Made by a program: the position numbers and the translations under genes. The notes beneath the pieces were generated by a model. The model did no database searches and had not been told where the DNA came from. It was given only the letters and a program-made list of their open reading frames with translations. From Candidatus Bathyarchaeota archaeon (GTDB lineage: Archaea; Thermoproteota; Bathyarchaeia; TCS64), in NCBI GenBank assembly GCA_030601645.1, contig JAUWBQ010000080.1, positions 1 through 7,789 of the forward strand: a stretch of 7,789 bases of DNA. Direction: 5' to 3'. The stretch's first letter is position 1, and every line of letters begins with the position of its first letter. Shown piece after piece: positions 5,225 to 7,789 of the stretch.

Positions 5225-6181
5225 ATGTATCACAGACCCAAGTACACCGATGTCCTCAAAGCCAAGAGGAGGATCGCGCCCTACCTGAACAAGACCCCCC
5301 TGCTGGAGTACCCCGGCCTCTCCAAGGTCCTCGGCTTCAACGCGTATGTGAAGCATGAGAACATGCAGCCCACCGGGGCCTTCAAGATCCGGGGCGGTAT
5401 CAACCTCATATCCCAGCTGGAACCCGAGGAGAGGAATAAGGGGGTCATCACCGCCTCCTCAGGCAACCACGGCCAGTCCATCGCCCTCGCCTCCCAGATG
5501 TTCGGCGTCAAGGCCACCATCTGTGTCCCCTCGAATGTGAACCCCGACAAGGAGGAAGCCATCAGGAGTTTCGGTGCGGAGACCCTCGTAGACGGAAGGG
5601 ACTTCGACGACGCCCGCCTCAACGCCGAGCGCATCGCCAGGGAGAAGGGACTCATGTACGTCCACAGCGGCAACGAGCCCCGCCTCATAGCCGGCGTCGG
5701 CACCGTGGCCTTGGAGATCTTGGAGGATCTACCGGATGTTGATGCAATCATCACCCCCGTCGGCGCGGGATCCCAAGCCGCCGGCGTCTCCCTGGTGATG
5801 AAGGCCGCAGCCCCCGACGTCGAGATCATCGCCGTCCAGGCGGAGAAGGCCCCCAGCGTCTACCTCAGCTGGAAGAGCGGCAACCTCGAGTCCACCGAGA
5901 CCGCCAACACCATAGCCGACGGCCTCGCCACCCGGCAGGCCTTCGATCTCCCCCTCGGGATCCTCAGGGACAACATAGACGACTTCATCCTCGTCTCCGA
6001 GGACGAGATCAAGGACGCCATCAGGCTCTACGTCGAGAAGGCACACGTCATCGCCGAGGGAGCGGGAGCCGCGCCCCTCGCCGCCGCCTACAAGATAAGG
6101 GACCGCCTCAAGGGCAAGAAGGTGGTCTTGGTTCTCAGTGGAGGAAACCTTACCGCCGAGACCCTCAAGAGCATCCTCTAG
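5225..6181 (+). CDS. threonine/serine dehydratase, PLP fold type II
   Basis: A 318-residue PLP enzyme of the threonine dehydratase/serine racemase group; expected reaction: deamination of L-threonine to 2-oxobutanoate or L-serine to pyruvate. Lys54 in GAFKIRGG should hold the cofactor. SSGNHG (78-83) binds the substrate carboxylate, and the phosphate loop is VGAGSQAAG (179-187). TIADGLATR, AEGAGAAPLAAA and VLSGGN follow in the usual order. The length shows no ACT regulatory domain, so it is catabolic-type and not feedback-inhibited like biosynthetic IlvA. Two motifs differ from classical enzymes: the loop is GAGSQ, not GGGGL, and HSGNEPRLIAGVGT replaces the common PFDDxxxIxGQGT. Both fit a subfamily I recall from Chloroflexi and archaea. 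Serine racemase or hydroxyaspartate dehydratase activity is possible. It heads an operon with the translin gene and ends in TAG. Confidence 0.92.
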   Translation: MYHRPKYTDVLKAKRRIAPYLNKTPLLEYPGLSKVLGFNAYVKHENMQPTGAFKIRGGINLISQLEPEERNKGVITASSGNHGQSIALASQMFGVKATICVPSNVNPDKEEAIRSFGAETLVDGRDFDDARLNAERIAREKGLMYVHSGNEPRLIAGVGTVALEILEDLPDVDAIITPVGAGSQAAGVSLVMKAAAPDVEIIAVQAEKAPSVYLSWKSGNLESTETANTIADGLATRQAFDLPLGILRDNIDDFILVSEDEIKDAIRLYVEKAHVIAEGAGAAPLAAAYKIRDRLKGKKVVLVLSGGNLTAETLKSIL

Positions 6182-6191
6182 GTGAAGCGCC

Positions 6192-6815
6192 GTGCTGGAG
6201 GATCTGGTTAGGAGGGCGGCGGAGGAACTAAGGCTCAGGGATCGGGCCTTGGACGGGGTCATGGCGAAGGCCCGGAAGGCCAGGGTCATCTCGAAGCAGG
6301 CCATCCTCCGGCTGCACGGCGGCGCCATCGGAGACGCGGAGAGACGGCTCACGGAGGCCCGGGGACTCCTCGGGGAGATGGATGAGATCCTCCGCGCGCA
6401 CCCAGAGTTGGGATATTTCGACCAAATCTCGGCGGCCAGGGAGGAGTACGCCGAGGCGTCCATAATATACGGGCTCAACGCCTCAGGAGAGTTCCCAGCC
6501 CCGGAGGAGGTGGGCGTCCCCCTCGCCTCCTACATGCTGGGGCTGGGGGACGTGCCGGGGGAGCTCAGGCGCCAGGCCCTCGACGGGCTCCGGGTGGGTG
6601 ACATGGGGCTCGCGGAGGCCCGGCTGGAGACGATGGAAAGCATCTACCTCAACCTCGTCTCCATGGAGGAGGCCCCCCTATTGAAGGGGTTCAGGAGGAA
6701 GATGGACATCGCCCGGGGGGTCATAGAGCGGACCAGGAGCGAGATCACCGCCGAGGCCGGGCGGAGGAGGCTCGACGAATCGGTGAGGCGGTTGGCGGAT
6801 CGGGTTGAAGGGTGA
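6192..6815 (+). CDS. translin-family RNA/DNA-binding protein
   Basis: A 207-residue, nearly all-helical protein of the translin/TRAX superfamily. Family marks include AILRLHGG near 37-44, HPELGYF (70-76), EEYAEASIIYGL (84-95), EEVGVP (105-110), YMLGLGDVPGELRR (114-127), GDMGLAE and FRRKMDIARGVIERTR (167-182). Family knowledge: eukaryotic translin-TRAX (C3PO) is a barrel-shaped single-strand nuclease, with catalysis from acidic TRAX residues; archaeal relatives form similar octamers. Glu85, Glu88 and Asp120 or Glu124 sit in the matching acidic motifs, so nuclease activity is plausible but inferred. The start is GTG at 6192, with GGTGA at 6181-6185 overlapping the dehydratase stop. The gap of 10 bases implies co-transcription. 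The last 25 residues are Arg-rich and may help nucleic-acid binding. Confidence 0.88.
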   Translation: MLEDLVRRAAEELRLRDRALDGVMAKARKARVISKQAILRLHGGAIGDAERRLTEARGLLGEMDEILRAHPELGYFDQISAAREEYAEASIIYGLNASGEFPAPEEVGVPLASYMLGLGDVPGELRRQALDGLRVGDMGLAEARLETMESIYLNLVSMEEAPLLKGFRRKMDIARGVIERTRSEITAEAGRRRLDESVRRLADRVEG

Positions 6816-6831
6816 ATCTCCGACTCCACCA

Positions 6832-6840
6832 AGTTTAAAT
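6832..6840 (+). promoter_or_regulatory. TATA-like box of the CysRS gene
   Basis: AGTTTAAAT, preceded by CCACCA, starts 17 bases after the translin stop. A start about 25 bases downstream (about 6861) would give CysRS a leader of about 110 bases, unusually long beside the other promoters here. Translin read-through could also supply transcripts. Confidence 0.45.
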
Positions 6841-6912
6841 CCGAGTATCTCGGTCATTTTTCCAGCTAGATGTAAATGGAAGATTGAGACTATTGTGTCC
6901 ATCATCCCTGAA

Positions 6913-6975
6913 ATGAGAGAATTCGTGTCTCCTCGTCTAGCCGATTCTAGGAACGTTGGAGGAAACCAGACATGA
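6913..6975 (+). other. possible 20-codon leader ORF overlapping the CysRS start
   Basis: An ATG at 6913 opens a frame of 20 codons (MREFVSPRLA, then [10 protein letters not shown]) whose TGA at 6973-6975 overlaps the CysRS ATG as ATGA. That arrangement is typical of translational coupling. It has no Cys codon and no visible ribosome site, so it may be chance. Shorter ORFs of one and three codons lie just upstream (ATGTAA at 6870 and ATGGAAGATTGA at 6876). Confidence 0.3.
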
Positions 6976-7789
6976 CCATGAAAGAGGCAAAGGGGCTCAG
7001 GTTGTACGACACCCTCACACGGCGGAAGAAGCCGTTCGAGCCGATAGAGCCGGGAAAGGTGAGGATGTACGTCTGTGGCCCCACCGTCTACAGCGACCCC
7101 CACATAGGCAACTTCCGCACATTCATGGCGGGGGACATCATCCGCCGCTGGCTGGAGTACCGGGGGTACGACGTCTTCCACGTCATGAACATCACGGACA
7201 TCGACGACAAGACCATCCGGGACTCCGGGGAGGAAGGCGTCTCCCTCAAGGAGTTCACCGAGCGCTACATCGAGTCCTTCTTCCGGGGGCTGGACCTGAT
7301 GAACATCAAGAGGGCCACAACATACCCCAAGGCCACAGAATATGTCGACAGTATGATCGAATTCGTGGAGGCCCTGATGGAGAAGGGCGTGGCCTACGAG
7401 GCTTCCGACGGCGTCTACTTCGACATCGACAAGTTCCCCGATTACGGGAAGCTCAGCGGAGTCGACATCTCAAGAGTGAAGAAGACGGAGAGGATGAAGG
7501 AGGACGAGTACGACAAGGAGACGGTGAACGACTTCGCCCTCTGGAAGAAGTCGACGGCCGAGGAGGTGAAGAGAGGAATCTACTACGAGTCCCCCTGGGG
7601 CAAGGGCCGCCCCGGCTGGCACATAGAGTGCAGCGTCATGACCCGGAGCCTATGCGGCGACACCCTTGACATCCACGCCGGCGGCGAGGACCTCACGTTC
7701 CCCCACCACGAGAACGAGATCGCCCAGTCCGAGAGCCTCACGGGCAAGGAGTTCGTCAGGAACTGGATCCACGCCCGCTTCCTCATGAT
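6972..7789 (+). CDS. cysS: cysteinyl-tRNA synthetase, N-terminal part
   Basis: The first 272 codons of a class I aminoacyl-tRNA synthetase that charges tRNA-Cys with cysteine; the gene runs off the right edge. The Rossmann-fold signature is CGPTVY (35-40) and PHIGNFRTF (43-51), in which HIGN is the CysRS form of [12 protein letters not shown] (73-80), the WHIECSVM block (216-223), [15 protein letters not shown] (235-249) and NWIHARFLM follow. Zinc ligands by family pattern are Cys35, Cys220, His245 and Glu249, all present. KMSKS and the anticodon-binding domain lie beyond the window. The ATG at 6972 has TGGAGG at 6957-6962, nine bases upstream; a second ATG at 6978 is less well spaced. A long overlapping frame at 6956-7669 is its shadow. 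Having CysRS argues against sole reliance on the SepRS/SepCysS route. Confidence 0.97.
   Translation, partial: MTMKEAKGLRLYDTLTRRKKPFEPIEPGKVRMYVCGPTVYSDPHIGNFRTFMAGDIIRRWLEYRGYDVFHVMNITDIDDKTIRDSGEEGVSLKEFTERYIESFFRGLDLMNIKRATTYPKATEYVDSMIEFVEALMEKGVAYEASDGVYFDIDKFPDYGKLSGVDISRVKKTERMKEDEYDKETVNDFALWKKSTAEEVKRGIYYESPWGKGRPGWHIECSVMTRSLCGDTLDIHAGGEDLTFPHHENEIAQSESLTGKEFVRNWIHARFLM

Noticed and set aside
5281..6478. Long minus-strand frames opposite the dehydratase and translin genes
   Set aside because: They are antisense openings caused by strong G/C third-position bias; the plus-strand proteins have clear family motifs.
6956..7669. Plus-strand frame of 237 codons over CysRS
   Set aside because: Arg/His/Gly-rich low-complexity translation; the frame starting at 6972 is unmistakable CysRS.
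1..7789. CRISPR array, tRNA, rRNA or intact insertion sequence
   Set aside because: No regularly spaced identical repeats, no cloverleaf or rRNA-like stretch, and no transposase with a complete DDE core was seen on either strand.

Overview
The window reads as a piece of archaeal chromosome. Several genes have A/T-rich TATA-like boxes about 25 bases before a predicted transcript start at or near the start codon (leaderless style). Other starts carry GGTGA/GGAGG ribosome sites, and intergenic ends have T-tracts. Translin-like, TIGR04076 and DUF3795 proteins fit an archaeon. The phylum cannot be fixed from sequence alone; a TACK or Asgard-type lineage is a guess.

Layout: (1) 113-925, minus: an MTAP/purine nucleoside phosphorylase-like enzyme, divergent from (2) 1099-1371, plus: a TIGR04076 protein. 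(3) 1525-1752, plus: a Cys-rich DUF3795-type protein with an unclear start. (4) 1875-3335, plus: a secreted protein with two copies of a beta-rich PPC-like module and an unrecognised C-terminal domain. (5) 3506-3950, minus: broken coding remnants, one resembling the N-terminal part of a DDE transposase. (6) 4058-4873, minus: an alpha/beta hydrolase, bracketed by two diverged direct repeats (3945-4011 and 5051-5115). (7) 5225-6815, plus: a threonine/serine dehydratase and a translin-family protein 10 bases apart, a likely operon. (8) 6972 to the end: the N-terminal 272 codons of cysteinyl-tRNA synthetase, with its own leader.

The right side (5225-7789) looks like core metabolism and translation, with strongly G/C-ending codons. 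The middle (about 1800-5120) is more A/T-rich and holds the secreted protein, the transposase-like remnant, the repeats and the hydrolase; it looks like an accessory segment. I see no RNA gene, CRISPR array, intact mobile element or clear new multi-gene system. The most useful leads are the repeats bracketing the hydrolase, a perfect palindrome next to the dehydratase TATA box, a 20-codon leader ORF that overlaps the CysRS start as ATGA, unusual active-site residues in the phosphorylase, and the uncharacterised secreted protein.
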